From Alphaproteobacteria bacterium HGW-Alphaproteobacteria-11 (GTDB taxonomy: Bacteria; Pseudomonadota; Alphaproteobacteria; Parvibaculales; Parvibaculaceae): a stretch of 37,260 bases of DNA. The notes beneath the pieces were generated by a model. The model did not search any database. It worked only from the letters and a program-made list of their open reading frames with translations, and was not told the DNA's origin. The stretch lies in NCBI GenBank assembly GCA_002841195.1, contig PHEO01000006.1:1-37260 (forward strand), in the 5' to 3' direction. Numbering within the stretch: the stretch's first letter is position 1; the number at the start of each line of letters is the position of its first letter. The position numbers and the translations under genes are program-made. Below are positions 37,205 through 37,260 of the stretch, piece after piece.

Positions 37205-37260
37205 ATGATCAACATTTCCAGCAAGCTGACCAACCGCGTCGTCACCCTCGCTGTCGGCGG
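37205..37260 (+). CDS. Start of an unidentified gene, cut by window edge
   Basis: ATG at 37205 preceded by AGGAGCAAGAGCC, a strong ribosome binding site. Only 18 full codons are visible: MINISSKLTNRVVTLAVG. A basic residue followed by a hydrophobic run could be the beginning of a signal peptide or membrane helix. No family can be recognised from this length. It lies downstream of the TetR gene on the same strand. Confidence 0.6.
   Translation, partial: MINISSKLTNRVVTLAVG

Overview
The window is GC-rich, densely packed chromosomal DNA from an alphaproteobacterium. The evidence is the alphaproteobacterial form of many housekeeping genes (UbiH-type hydroxylase, Trm112-like protein with a single Cys, CnoX-like thioredoxin-TPR protein, SdhAF4, rsmB / heparinase-like / rpe / purH neighbourhood, gpsA-yciI-EVE operon). 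Short dispersed repeats of kinds I know from Rhizobiales and relatives, and frequent TTG/GTG starts, agree with this. A Parvibaculum- or Rhizobiales-like genome is my guess; genus cannot be fixed from sequence reading alone. I see no phage, insertion sequence or CRISPR array.

Layout. 1-5.2 kb (minus strand): three paralogous ammonium transporter genes and one glnK (PII). glnK-amt has its own sigma-54/NtrC-like control region, and two strong terminators separate the units. 5.6-7.8 kb (plus): a membrane-anchored PQQ-dependent quinohemoprotein alcohol dehydrogenase. 7.9-9.2 kb: an amidase. 9.3-12.8 kb: ubiH facing a tightly packed minus-strand run (cnoX-like, LON-domain protein, Trm112-like protein, DUF971). 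12.9-14.7 kb: DUF4345 membrane protein, YbaK-type editing deacylase, tRNA-Gly(GCC) with promoter and terminator, YchJ-like SEC-C protein. 14.8-18.5 kb: two translationally coupled Atg22/UMF1-like MFS transporters, then a TylF-type methyltransferase. 18.5-27.3 kb: purH, a thioesterase, heparinase II/III-like protein, rpe, two further methyltransferases, rsmB, htpX. 27.3-32.5 kb: SdhAF4, a secreted nuclease, acetyl-CoA synthetase, a CaiB-type CoA-transferase coupled to a GNAT acetyltransferase, and DUF1330. Three different dispersed inverted-repeat families sit in the gaps of this last stretch. 32.8-34.4 kb: creatininase-family protein, a ribbon-helix-helix/Doc toxin-antitoxin pair with a twin-palindrome operator, and an orphan triple PHO-box-like array. 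34.5-36.2 kb (minus): gpsA-yciI-EVE. 36.3-37.26 kb: a TetR regulator, probably with a leaderless mRNA, and the first 18 codons of an unidentified gene.

Most of the content is core metabolism: nitrogen uptake, C2/CoA metabolism, purine and pentose steps, rRNA modification and membrane proteolysis. The accessory-looking parts are the amt cluster, the PQQ dehydrogenase, the scattered methyltransferases and the 30.2-34.4 kb stretch. I did not find a clearly new multi-gene system. The least explained signals are the orphan PHO-box-like array at 34.37 kb, which points toward no visible gene, and the structured leaders or operators listed in the findings.
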